Assembly (NCBI RefSeq): GCF_963576615.1
Contig: NC_088708.1
Span: 9,114,001 to 9,178,000, forward strand
Direction of reading: 5' to 3'
DNA from: Watersipora subatra
Lineage: Eukaryota > Bryozoa > Gymnolaemata > Cheilostomatida > Watersiporidae
Length of the DNA: 64,000 nucleotides
This document shows, piece by piece, positions 25,331 to 37,779 of the stretch. A program made the translations under genes and the position numbers. The notes below the pieces were generated by a model. That model was not told the origin of the DNA and did no database searches. It saw only the letters and a program-made list of their open reading frames with translations. The stretch's first letter is position 1. Each line of letters starts with the position of its first letter.

Positions 25331-27076
25331 ACAGTAATGTGTATAATCATAAGTTCTGCGCCAATGATTGCTTTATATTACTGATAAAACTATATTAACG
25401 CTCATTGTATTATTACAACTCTTCAAACTCCTGTACTAAAATACCTACACATAATTACTCACCAACAAAATGTTTAGTATTCCATCTACAAATGATTTTC
25501 ATGGAGCGAGTAAATATAGGTATTATGTATAGCTTATACCGCTATAGTGTTACAAATTGTGATATTTTGTCAATGCTCTAAAATGCAAACATCAGTTAAG
25601 GAAAGTTAATCCATTCTACTATTTTATAATGGAGGTGATTAATTGATAATTAACTTTCATTTTAGGGATTTTTACACCCAGTGTTACAGATTAGCATTAC
25701 TTTTAGAGCCGATTGGTTTTATTACATTGTGATAAATTTTGATAGCTAGTCTGAACCTAACCTATTGTTGATTGGGACTAACTAGCCTCGGGAGATGTGC
25801 AGGGATTTTTTGAGCATCTGTCTCATTGATGCATTTTAAAAACGGTAACAGCATTAAGCACTTCAGTACTGATTGCTAATAGTATGGTTCTCACAGGTTA
25901 ATTTTTATATAGTCAACAACATTTATGTTTTTGCAAGCACCTATGCTCTATTTTCAATTTTAATATACGAAGCGATGCTAGTGGCATAGCTAGCTGAGCA
26001 AGAATGGATGGCGGCTTTAAGAATTACGTATGTTTAAAATTTCACGATGTTAAAAGAATTAGCTTTTTTATTCACTGGTCAGACTGGTCGAGCGCATTTT
26101 CGACAGATTTTGCTGGTAGAACACACAACTGACTAACTCAGCAACAACCATCCTCAATAGTTTACACTCACTGAAGACAAAACACACTGCAGCGAGTAGG
26201 CTTTCCCTAAGCGCACTTGAGGATTTTTATGTTATCCTTACCCTGAGTTACACGAATCAAAGTTATGCTAAAGTTGACATTCAGTTTAACACTTTGACTT
26301 ACAGCCATGCTGAAATACTGAATTGTAGTTATCATGGAAATACCATGACACTTGAAGAACTAAAAAAAGTACTAAGAGATTGCCAACTTAACATATTTTT
26401 GAAAAGCATTGAGAATTCACTATACTATATATGTAGGCTTTGTCAGTATGAAGATCTTTAATGTAATTAGTTATATCCAGGAGCCGATTTTGCTATTTTT
26501 GTAGAGGTCTTGCAATGTTTATATCGTAGAAATTTCTCAATATCAGAATTTTCAGCAATGTTTTAGATTATTGTAGAGTACATGAATATCAAAATTGGTT
26601 TAGTCACTTATTTTTTAATGATACAACATCATTACTTGTCATTCAATCATGGGCTCACATGTCATTGTTGCTCTTTTGGGGTTTAGTTATTCGATTGATA
26701 CACCTAGCTTGATTCTAAACAAGTTAAAGGTAAGAGACTGGTTCGCAAAGAACCCAAACTTGCCAAATTATGTGAATGCTTACTACAACAAAAAATAAAG
26801 TGGCAAAATACAGTAGCGTTTGCAACAAGTCCTTTGTGTACAAAGATGTGGCAAAATATAGTGGAGTTGAAAAAGGTTCCTTGTGTGCAAAGATGCACCT
26901 ATTTAACATACAAATATACAGTTATCAACTTACTTTTTTAAACGCCCGCTCCATTTTCAAGGCTGCTTCAGGATGGATAAGTTTTTGTTTTCAACAAGTT
27001 TTTTTATAGACAACTCAGAAGTTTTCTAGCTTCTAGAGAGATTCAGCTTTTCTACAGACTTATGTATCCATATTAT
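25331..27076. other. Spacer left of the copia element
   Basis: No gene supported. About 45 bp near 26805-26900 is duplicated imperfectly (GTGGCAAAATA..TTTGTGTACAAAGATG). Confidence 0.4.
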
Positions 27077-27256
27077 TGTTGTTTAGATACTTTGAACGTT
27101 CAGTTTATTGACAGAAACTTTATTAGCTGTGTTCATCTTGACAGTTGTGAACCAAGAGAAGGTATTATGAAAAGGCTATTGTAACAAAAAGCAAAAAGCT
27201 TTCAGAAAGCACAACGAGATAGCTTTTAAAACTATGAAGCTGCTATTATTACAATA
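27077..27256 (-). repeat. 3' LTR of the copia element
   Basis: 180 bp; a GAGTGAGAG purine tract precedes it on the minus strand (27257-27265). Confidence 0.93.
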
Positions 27257-27377
27257 CTCTCACTCAGTTACATGGTTGCACCAACAGCCAGTTTGTGACA
27301 CAAAAAAAAATACAATGATCGTAATCAACGAAAAAGCAAAAATATAGCAGTCTTGTGTTCAGTGGTCAGACAATTAA

Positions 27378-30300
27378 TTAACTCAAACCCAACATGTCTC
27401 TAAATTTGACAAATCGATCACGTGGCAGCGGCTTCGTGAATATGTCAGCGATATTATCATTTGTCGAACAAAACTCGGTACAGACATCACCAGCTTCAAT
27501 CGCCTCACGAACGTAGTAGTATTTTACATCTATGCGTTTTGTACGCTTGCTAGTTTTCTGGCTGTTTGCGATTGCTGCAGCTGATTGATTATCTACAAAG
27601 ATGATTGTAGAATTAAGTTGCGTGGTTCCAATATCTGAGAATAGCTGACGTAACCACATGCACTCAACAACACCATCAAACAATGCAATATATTCTGATT
27701 CCGTAGTAGAGAGAGCAACGACTGACTGATGCTTGCTGGACCAGCTGATTGGACAACCAGCATTAATGAAGACTGCACCTGATTTCGAGTGTCGGTCAGC
27801 GTCGCTCACATAATCTGCATCTGTGTATCCAACCATTGGTTTACCTTGCTTTCTAAAATTCGGGCATAAATCCTTGGTGCCCTTCAGGTAGCGTATTACT
27901 CGTTTGGCTGCGGTCAAGTGAGTCTGGGTGGGGCAAGTGTTGAACTTGGCTAAAGCTCCCACTGCTTCAGCAATATCTGGACGAGTAGATACGGCAGCAT
28001 ATAGTAGACTTCCTACCATCGATTGATAGAGATTGGGATCTGCTAATTTGCTTCCATCTTTGTGACTCAGCTTTACATCATATGCTGCCGGAGTTGCGAC
28101 AGGCTTACAGTTTTCCATGTTGAACTTTTGAATTATTTGTTGAATGTAAGGTTTCTGACTTAGACGCATAGAATTTTCTCCTCTCTCAATAAGTAATCCC
28201 AGACAATGATGAAGCGGTCCGAGATCCGTCATTTTGAAACGAGACGAGAGAGCCGATTTTAATTTGGTCATCTGAGCACCAGTGTCTGACATTATACACA
28301 AGTCATCTACGTAGACACCAATCATCACTTTCTGGTCATTTTTCCAGCGAATATACACACAGTTGTCAGCTGAGGACTGCATGAAACCTAATGATTTAAG
28401 AAATTCATCTAATACCATGTTCCAACATTTAGGTGACTGTTTAAGTCCATACAGCGAGCGATTAAGTTTGCAGACTAAATTTTTTTTACCCGGCACAACA
28501 AAACCCTCTGGCTGTTCCATATACACCTGTACATTTTCTGACAGTTTTCCATTCAAAAAAGTCGTTTGTACATCCATTTGGTGTATCATCATATCTCTCT
28601 CAACAGCATCCGATAAGAGTGCTCGCAGAGATGTTCTGTGAATTACGGGGGCGTATGTTTCATCGTAATCCACCCCAGCCTTTTGTGCATATCCCTTTGC
28701 CACAAGTCGAGCTTTGAATCTACTTATAGACCCATCAGACGAGTGTTTAGCCTTGAAAACCCACTTAGAGCCAATCGCTTTGCGCTCGGGCGGAAGATCA
28801 ACTAGTTCCCATGTACCATTGTTGATCAGTGATTGATACTCATCATTGCTGGCTTTGATCTAGGCATCACGATTTGTGCTAGCCTGTGCTTGCGACAAAC
28901 TAAGAGGCTCCACAATGTTGATTGCTGAGTGAGCAGAGTGACCAAGGTTTGTGAAATCATCAATACCAAACCGAACAATGGGTTGAGTGGAACGTGGTGA
29001 TCGCCTATGTGTAACCGTCGGTGTTGGAGGAGCCTTTTCATTTTCTGATAGGTCAATATTCACCACTTCAGAGTTGTCTACACTTGGCTTTGACGACTGA
29101 TTTGGTAAACCGAGCTTGGTTTCATCAGGTGACATCACGTCTTACCTCTATTTTTCTAGTGATCGGATCGTAGAGTCTGTAGGCTTTAGACCTAAGGCTA
29201 TACCCCACAAACACCATTGATTCTGCTTTCTCATCGAGTTTACGTCTCAGCTGATCGGGTATGTGAGCATAGGCTAAACATCCAAAAATTTTCACGTGTC
29301 CAAGATCAGGTTTTCTGTTGTTCCATTTTTCATAAGGAGTTGTATTCCATTCAAGTGCTCGTGTGGGGAGGCGATTACGAATGTATACCGCGATCAATAT
29401 TGCCTCTGCCCAGAATGACTTTGGAAGGTGAGATTCAGAAATTAACGAGCAAGCGGCCTCACAAACAGTACGATTAAATCTCTCAGCACAGCCGTTTTGT
29501 TGTGGAGAATAGCGAGTGGTGACTTGGTGATGTATACCTTGGGCTGAAAGGTCAATCTCAAACTCATTAGATGTATATTCTCCACCACCATCGCTTCTAA
29601 GTGTACCTATAGTCTGACCAGTTTGATTTGTCACTAATTATTCGTAAGTTCTGAATGCCTGGAACACGCTAGATTTGTCACATAAAAAATATATCTGCAC
29701 ATGCCTACTGAAATCATCAATAAATGAAACAAAATACTTGCTACCACCTAAAGATTCATTCTGCATAGGGCCACACACATACGTATGTACCAATTCAAGA
29801 ACCCTACTTGATTGAAATGGGCGTCGAGACATTTTACCTTTCACGCAAGCTTCACAGACACCTATTTCGCCAGTAACATTACAACCATTTTCACACCAAT
29901 GATTCATGTTTTTGAGGCTACTTACGTTTATATGAGCGAGACGTTGATGCCACAGTAGGGAGGAGGACGCGGCAGCATTAGCAGTATGAATAGCAAACTC
30001 GACATCAAGATAATATAGCCTGTTTACTACAGATCCTGATGCTATCAACATCTTTCTTTGATTCTTAATCCAGCATCTCGAATGTCCAAACTGTACTATA
30101 TATCCTTTTTGTGTAGCCGCTTTTACAGAAAATAGATTTTCGTGTAGGTCAGCTATGTGTAGTACATTGTAAAGTGTAGCACGTTTAGTTTTATTTCCAT
30201 GAATTTTTATTTGCAGCTGAACAATACCTTTTCCGACTACTTGAACTTGAGACCTATCGGCAACAACAACGTACTCAAGTGAATCTAGCTTAAAATAATC

Positions 30301-31257
30301 ACAAAATACAGCTTTATTTTTCGCCATGTGACTGGTAGCACCGCTGTCGATCAGCCATTTTTGAGAGTCAACATCTGTCTCCGATACAGTAAATGCCGAT
30401 TCATCATCTTTGCTATTATCATCGTATGTAGATATTTTGGCCTGGTGTGGATTTGAGTTACTGTTGTAATATCCATGACCTCGTTCTCAGCCGCGACGCG
30501 ATTCACGGCTCTGATTATAGTTGTTTTTAGGACAACCATTTTGATAATGTTGTAAAGACCCACAGATATAGCAGCCTTTGGATTGTTGCTGACTATGTTT
30601 AAAGCGGTTACTTGCTGACAGTAGAGCAGTCTCAGAGTTCGCTTCAGACCTGACACCACCAGAATCGCTGGCTGGAGTCAGTGCTCTTTGTTCCCTTTTT
30701 TGTTCTTCATTAAGCAGTGTTTGTGTGGCGAACTGTAAAGTTATATCGTCACCGCGAGCCTCGAGTGCAGTCACTACCGTTGAATAGCTTTCCGGGAGGC
30801 TTCCAAGTAGAGTCACCACCTGGTCTTCCTCGCTAATATTAGCTTTAATAGCTGCAAGTTTATCAGTGATAGCTTTCATGTGACGTAGGTGGTCTTCAAT
30901 TGATGAACCTTCGCTCATAACAGTCCTAAAGTACCGTTTCTTGAGAAATAATTTATTCGCCAGTGTATCACGTTCAAAGTGAGCTCTGAGCTTGTTCCAC
31001 GCAACTCCTGGGTCCTCACATTTACTGATGAGATAAATAAAACTATTACTCACAGAAAGCACCATGTGGGAAAAAGCTTTGCTTGACTTCTTTTTGTACT
31101 CGGCTTTAGCGGCAGCGTTAGCATCATCCTCCAGAGTAGTGGTTCCATCCACATATTCAAATAAGTCCTTAGCTATGAATAGGTGTTTGAGTTTGAACTT
31201 CCATGTGGCATAGTTATCAGTGTTCAGCTCATCTATAGTCCAGCCTTTCTCATCCAT
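27378..31257 (-). pseudogene. Copia gag-pol polyprotein reading frame, interrupted
   Basis: Starts at 31257. Gag (to 30490) ends in a CCHC knuckle (CYICGSLQHYQNGC). A TGA at 30487-30489 stops the frame just before the protease (active-site DSG near 30340). Integrase follows (HHCC zinc region with CEACVKG; core with RSDGGGEY and NGCAERFNRT), with a TAA at 29638-29640. The first core Asp, usually in an HSD-VCGP context, is Tyr here (codon 29779-29781). A one-base frame change lies near 29130, and a TAG at 28860-28862. RT and RNaseH are then open for about 494 codons to the stop at 27378: YVDD at 28302-28313, RNaseH blocks YTDADY, TTESEY and DNQSAA. The element cannot make a full polyprotein. 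Confidence 0.93.
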
Positions 31258-31285
31258 AGTTCTTTGATAATATTTAATGGGTTGA

Positions 31286-31299
31286 CTGGGCCCATAACC
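31286..31299 (-). promoter_or_regulatory. Copia primer-binding site, internal initiator-tRNA type
   Basis: GGTTATGGGCCCAG directly after the 5' LTR. This is complementary to the anticodon-stem region of initiator Met-tRNA (GGGCCCATAACC), not to a tRNA 3' end, as in Drosophila copia, which primes from a half tRNA. Confidence 0.85.
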
Positions 31300-31479
31300 T
31301 GTTGTTTAGATACTTTGAACGTTCAGTTTATTGACAGAAACTTTATTAGCTGTGTTCATCTTGACAGTTGTGAACCAAGAGAAGGTATTATGAAAAGGCT
31401 ATTGTAACAAAAAGCAAAAAGCTTTCAGAAAGCACAACGAGATAGCTTTTAAAACCATGAAGCTGCTATTATTACAATA
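31300..31479 (-). repeat. 5' LTR of the copia element
   Basis: 180 bp, one mismatch to the 3' LTR. Confidence 0.93.
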
Positions 31480-31484
31480 ATTAT

Positions 31485-34008
31485 GGCTCTTTATAACTAT
31501 GTGCATCGATTATGCAAAAGAGAACCTACTCTTTAAAAGCAGTGTAGTTGTTGAGCAAAAGAGCGATAAATGCAATGATACTTGCCAAGGAACTCCATGA
31601 TGATGTTGAAGTGTCATTTTTTAGTTCTAAAGCAGCTTCACTCGTTATAGTCTACTTTCCTTTTTATGCTGGCAGTTGCGAGAAACTTACTGCACTGTGC
31701 ATACAATTTATTTAATATTATCAAGTTGTAGTTTTTATCAGTTTGTTCATGAATACAGTTCACAATAGAGTTCTTGTGAGCTTTATTTAAAAAGTAGAGC
31801 TTTATTTAGAAACTACATGGCATAAATTACTTAGGTAGATTTGCTTGAGGGCTTGTTATAAATAATTTATGTTTGGGATGCGATTATTCTGGCCTGAAAT
31901 GTAAAAATTGAAAATCATTAACTCTGGGTGATATTTTGAATATTTACATTTTCACAGTCTATTTATAGCTAGCTATCCATGCTTTGACAAGATATTTTTA
32001 GATCCGAGTTCAAAATTTTAAAATTTGAATGATTTTTTTTATTTGTGACTAAACCTTGCAATGTTTGTTTAGACAGCAAGATTTTGATCACTGATGGGAT
32101 AAAGCCAATTTACTCGTCATAGCTTTTCAACAAGATGTCATCACTATTTAGATTAACTGTAGCACCATGGTCGGTATACAGCTGCTAATTATAATAGGCG
32201 CTTCAGGTTAGCTATGCAAAGGTCCCTCACGTCTTTTTTATTTTTTGTTTTTCCACAGTTCACGTTCTTCTCTTTTGACGCATCAAGCGCAAAGTAAAAC
32301 TGCCCATATTTGTAGGCCATTTTATCTAGTGTATGAGAGATACGCAAGACAGTTGCCTTTTCATGTATATGAGGGCTCAAATTAGAGTCGTCTTTTAAAT
32401 TTTACAAAAGTAGACAGATATTAATTTATTTTATTATTACTGTTATGTTATAAATATTTTTTTAATTTTGGCAAAGCACACATGTATAGCTGAAGCTATA
32501 GCATCTCAGATCATTGTCTTCTTCCTTTTATGCCCCGCAACCTGCATTTGTGTTTAATGTATTCAGGGCTACGCAAAATATTCAATATTGCCAGTGGAAA
32601 AATATCAAAACCGGTGTAAATTGTTTTCTGTTGTATAGCTCAGAATAATTATTCTCTTTTTATATATGAAATAAAAGAATTTTATTTTAAGAGGTAGGCA
32701 ACTCCTATTTTCGAATTTACTCATAACAAATATTTGATTATTGGCTTTTATGAATATTTATTTTCTACAGTTTTGAATTATACGGTGTAGCAAATTCTCA
32801 GTGATTTTTAAATCACATTCCTTTTAGCTTTTTTTGGGTTTTGTTTCGGTACTGCCAGAATAACCTTGACTTATTACTTCAACTTGATTGCTAAACACAG
32901 TTCAAAGTTGCGCGTCTAGTTGAAATAGTTTGGTTCATGGCAGTAGGTATTTCAAGCTTGACTGTTACTCTCAGGATAAAGCTAACATGAGAGTTGTCTC
33001 AAGCTGACCTGACAGCCTGCAACGAAGTCATCTGTCCTTCCAAAGATTAAGCTAGTAAGGGGTGGCTGCTGAGCTATGTCAGCTGGGTGGCTTAATAGCT
33101 TAATCTATCAAAGCATAGCTTTACTAGCTGGATCAGTAACAAGAGCCTAACTTTGTTAATAACGTCAGATTCTAGATTACTGTTAAGACAAAGGAAAAAG
33201 GTTTGATAAAAAAAACTAGAAAACTGCTCTCTCATGGAGAGGCTCATTATAATCACTTACAGGATTCCATGAGCAAAAACTAAAGCAATCAACATGCTGG
33301 GTCGAGTATAAGCATTGTGTCCATTAGTCTGAGCCATTGAAAAACATTGTACGAGGTTGAGAATTGTAGTAACTTGCATACATTGTACTTAAGCCATACA
33401 AATGCCTCGTCTTGTATATTCAGCCACTGTCGTTTGCTAGCATAAGTTCATCTACATGAATATAGTTTGCTATAAAAAAGACCTCACTGCCTCAGCACCT
33501 GAACATATCACAGACTACTATAACCATTAACATAAGACAATAGATTCCAGTTCTTATTTTGATCTCCTGATACTCGCAGATGTATGGTTACTCAGGGTTA
33601 ATTAAAAGCAAGTACTTTATTCTGAGTATAGTTGTACAACCGCTTGTCTCGCGTTAGTCATGTAAATCACACAAAAAAGGTCAGCATAGAAAAAGTTAAA
33701 AAAAGATTTGTTTGTGAACTGTCAATGCTGGTCAGAAAGTATTGCTCCTACAAGCGCTTTTTACTACGAACATCAAATGTCAGTAGTGATATTCAGCGTC
33801 TTATTCCTCAGAGAATCTGCCTATTAGCTGTTTATTTGGCACAAAATACATAGTCATATCTCAACATAAGAGCTCAATGGCATCTAGGACTGAGCTCATA
33901 TGTCAATTTTCTCGTATGTTAAAGCAATATTTCCTATATAAAATAACTAAGTACAAATCTGTGCCTGTTAATTGTTATTTAGCACTTATGCTCACAAAGT
34001 AACAATTA
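31485..34008. other. Spacer right of the copia element
   Basis: AT-rich, no supported gene, RNA or element. Short open frames at 32189-32380 and 33632-33853 match nothing I know. Confidence 0.4.
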
Positions 34009-34276
34009 CAAATAGTGGGTGGGTGGATGAGTGGGTGGGTGGGTGGGTGAGTGAGTGCGTGGGTGAGTGAGTGGGTGGGTGAGTGAGTAGGTGGGTGAGT
34101 GAGTGGTTGGGTGAGAAAGTGAGTGAGTGGGTGAGTGAATGGGTGGGTGAGTGAGTGAGTGGGTGGGTGTGTGAGTAGGTGGGTAGGTGGGTGAGTGAGT
34201 GGGTGGGTAGGTGGGTGAGTGAGTGGGTGTTTGGGTGGGTGTGTGAGTGGGTGGGTGTGTGAGTGGGTGTGTGTGG
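34009..34276. repeat. GTGGGTGA-type simple repeat
   Basis: Irregular GTGGGTGG/GTGAGTGA tract, G/T-only apart from A; strongly purine/pyrimidine skewed. Confidence 0.93.
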
Positions 34277-34279
34277 CGC

Positions 34280-34454
34280 TTAAATAAAAATAAGTTTGCG
34301 CAAAAATTTTTTTATTACTTGGATAACATCAGGCATTCATCTAGTATAAAGTATAAAGATCACTTAGCTTTTAGTCAATCACTACAAATTTGTTTTAAGC
34401 AGATATAGATCTGCTATCATCAGGCTATAACTCGAAAAACAGCATACAGATAAT
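34280..34454 (+). repeat. 175-bp direct repeat, copy A, including a Helitron-like CTAGT end
   Basis: Matches 35224-35398 over the same length (about 90% identical). Contains AGGCATTCATCTAGT (end at 34345) plus about 109 bp of shared flank. Confidence 0.85.
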
Positions 34455-34668
34455 ATGTTTGTTTTATTTCATCAATTAGTAGAAAATAACATTAAGCCAA
34501 AGTAAAGATATAGTTATAATATTAGTTAGGTTGAACAAAAAATGAAGCTTAGTTCCTATTGTTAAGGCGTGATGAGGCCCACATGCGCAGTAGCACTGCA
34601 GCTAGTCGAGGCGCTGAGCTTGTAAAAAAGAGTGGTCAAAACACTAAGTACAGAGTGAACTATAACAA

Positions 34669-35289
34669 TCTATAATAATAATTTATATATATGAATTTCT
34701 GTGTTTGTTTGTGTTTTGTTGATCGTTTTGTTTTCATCTGTATGTCCAGCTATAGCGATTAAAATCTAGCAGTGAAAAGTCTGCTTTGCATAGGATTTCC
34801 AACTCGCGACATTCAAATCGTAAGTCTACAAACAAGCTTGTAATTTTCAAATGTGCCGTTTCACTTGTGCCATTACACTCTTATTTCGGGTTTCGGTAAA
34901 TCTGTACAAGCTAGATACTTTTCACTTGAGCAAATGTATTATCTGGAGGAGGAATTGCCTCTACATTCTCTCTCCGTTTGGTCAGAGTATCAGACAAAGA
35001 CAGTCCGATATCTCATTTTTATGTTTATACCAGTATCGAGAGGTACCAGCATCGTCCATCATAACTTTAAATACAACGAGCTTCTGCTGCAGCAGTAAAC
35101 TTTTTTATACACACAATTCCATGTACTCATTTATTTTTTTTCGTAATTTATTTAAACTGCATAAAAACACTTTTCTCATGTTATAAAGTTTAAAAGTTAG
35201 AATGGTAAATGTTGTTGTATATGTTAAATAAAAATAAGTTTGCGCAAAACAATTTTTATTACTTGTGTAACGTCAGGCATTCAGCTAGT
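34669..35289. mobile_element. Helitron-like non-autonomous element
   Basis: TC start in AACAATCTATAATAAT, ATATATGAATTTCTGTGTTT and TATGTCCAGCTATAGCGATT near the left, CTAGT at the right. The left motif and right end resemble 7730-8401. No coding. Confidence 0.45.
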
Positions 35290-35398
35290 ATAAAATATAA
35301 AGATCACTTAGCCTTTAGTCAATCACAGCAAATTGGTTTTAAGCATATATAGATCTGCTATCATCAGGCTACAACTCGAAAAACAGCATACAGATAAT
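35224..35398 (+). repeat. 175-bp direct repeat, copy B
   Basis: Starts TTAAATAAAAATAAGTTTGC; contains AGGCATTCAGCTAGT ending at 35289. Confidence 0.85.
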
Positions 35399-35987
35399 TA
35401 TTGGAATATTATTTGTAAAAGTCGTAGTGAAACAAATTCGTAGTGATTGACTCACAGCTAAGTGCTCTTTATATGTTATATTGTGACACATATATATGAT
35501 ACATATCTTTAAAAGAAAAAACTCTAACTTAGCTAAAAGTCACTAAAAATATTATGAACAATATTATTGTTATATTTTATCCCACAAAAAGTTCTTTTTT
35601 CAACTTTTCTCTTTAGTTAGCATTTTGGTAATACTAACTATCTATATACCTATATATAGTTTAAAGAATAGCTGGCACTTTGCTTTTAGCTACTGTCAGT
35701 TTCAAGATAACTGTCTTTCCTCTCATCAAGCTGTACTCCAAAAATCATATATACAAATAGTAAGTATTTATACTGTGGTTATAATAAAAAGATATATTAT
35801 GAAAAATTATTTTTTTAAAAAAATTTTCACATTCATCCTCCCATGTTATCCATTATTCAGAATAAGTAGTATTTGCCTGAAAGATAGTTAAACTTTGTCG
35901 CTAAATTTGTTAAACTAAAGTTACTGCCATGTGCAAGCAACTTTTGAAAAGAAGTGCTGATTTCATCATTTCCATCTTCGCCATTAA

Positions 35988-36863
35988 AGGTTGACTTGCA
36001 ACAAAATTCACATTACAGTTATTTGGTATCAAAAGATTCACCATGTCTTACTCTGTTGTGTTGTAGGTGCCAAATATGTGGAAATTTGATTACAAGCTCC
36101 TAAAAGCTCAAAAACGAAAAGCCGCCGTAGATTGGAATCTCTTTATTTCGATGACGTAGTCACGGAATTTGGTTATCGTCTTGTCACGTATGTTCTCACG
36201 TGAATTGAAAGGCCAATACAAAGCTCAATATAAAACTTATCATAGAACTAGTTTATGACAAACACTTCGGGTTTTACCGAAGACCCCGTATCAAATATAG
36301 ATGCTCGCTACTTTACAGTTTTGGTTCGGCGTTATTCAATCGTCAAGTCGTAATCTGATCATGTGACCCAGTACTTCGCAAATAATTTTTGCAGCACTTT
36401 TCGATTATCACGGGTGACCAACAGGCTCGTCATGATTATCAGACAGTGATATGTACTCCTTCAAGCTAAGGTTAAAAAGTTAAATGAATTTTTACGGTAA
36501 GTTATCAGATATCAGTGCTAAAAGTGACAGCATTACAATGACGATAAAACAGACGCGTAAGAACAATAGACATAGTTTTATTGAATGCGTGAAGTATATT
36601 TGTGAAAATATTTCGACGAATAAGGTTGCAAGAAAGTGTAAACAGAAACCATCTCTCACAACTACATCACATTTGAGCCATTTCGGAAAGGGAATCCAAA
36701 CTCCGGCGGTCTCGTGTGGCTGCGATTTTCTGTTCGTTTTTGAGCTTTTAAGAGCTTGTAATCACCTTTCCACATATTTTGCACCTACAACACAACAGAG
36801 TAAGACATGGTGAATCTTTTCATACCAAATAACGGTAATGTGAATTTTGTTGCAAGTCAACCT
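35988..36863. mobile_element. Foldback element, family TTAA-1, copy 3
   Basis: 876 bp between TTAA sites (35984-35987, 36864-36867), termini AGGTTGACTTGCAACAAAAT. Collinear with copy 1, including a central AAAATATTTCGACGAAT motif. Confidence 0.85.
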
Positions 36864-36867
36864 TTAA

Positions 36868-37779
36868 GTGTGTGTAGTTATGTCAGAAATAAGTCTCATT
36901 CCAACCATTTATTTACCGTAAGTGCTTGTTGTTATGATAGCACTAGGGCTCATCTCAGGCATCTAAATGCGCGTAGTTATGACAGCATTAGGTTTTTGAA
37001 GCAGCTCTAGCACCTGCCCCTTTAGCTACAATTTAGCTCGATTATCACTTATTCCAAGTGTTACGGACTGAAAGAGTAATAATTAAGAAATTGTTTCAGA
37101 GAAAATTAGCAATTTTATGCTAGGAAATAAATTAAATGCCTATTATATTTTGTCTTGTTTAGGTGGAAAAATCAGGTTATCAATGAGGATAATAACATGC
37201 AATTTTAACTAAAATTCTTTGAACATAAACTGTTCTCATTGGACCTATAAATATAGTTGTTTATTTGCTTAGAACATTTGTAATTAACTGCCTAAGCTTA
37301 TATTGAAAATCATTTCGGGTTGTTTTATGCAGGTAAACCCTGGCATCAGACCTAGCAGTTTTACCGGACCGCATAGATGTGTGACCATTTGTCATAAATC
37401 TATTTATTAATTACTGACAGTGTTGTTTTAGTTAATATTCAAGGTTTATATTTGTTCTATGCAGCTGTTGTTTTTAGAGAATGTTTCAGATTGCCCTCAT
37501 AAGCTTACTTAATAAATACCTTTTGTCTAGCCAATATTCTGCCAAATAGTTTTTAACGATATTCTCTCAACTTGTGGATATCTAGTACTCTACAATATTT
37601 GCTACTCTCTTTGAATTTTATTATTATTATATCGTTGAAAACAGTTTATAGAATGTTCACATGTCATTAAGTATTAGACTTGTGGTGGACTTGACTGTTC
37701 CTAATATTAGAAAGAATGCAAATACGACATATCTTACATACTGATTTTAGTTATCTAAAGGTTAGAATAGGATACCAGC
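36868..37779. other. Upstream flank of BOLA3
   Basis: No gene or element seen. Should contain the BOLA3 promoter; no clear core motif. Confidence 0.4.

Larger units (their letters stand above)
27077..31479 (-). mobile_element. Ty1/copia LTR retrotransposon, nearly complete but coding-defective
   Basis: 180-bp LTRs at 27077-27256 and 31300-31479 with one mismatch (C/T in AAAAYCATGAAG). Five-base target duplication ATTAT (27072-27076 and 31480-31484). On the minus strand the LTR runs TATTGTAATAATAG to CTAAACAACA. Primer site follows the 5' LTR directly. Gene order gag, PR, IN, RT, RNaseH is the copia order. Confidence 0.95.

Noticed and set aside
34851..35186. 111-codon plus-strand frame
   Set aside because: Lies inside the Helitron-like element, no Rep/helicase motif, and a second overlapping frame is also open.
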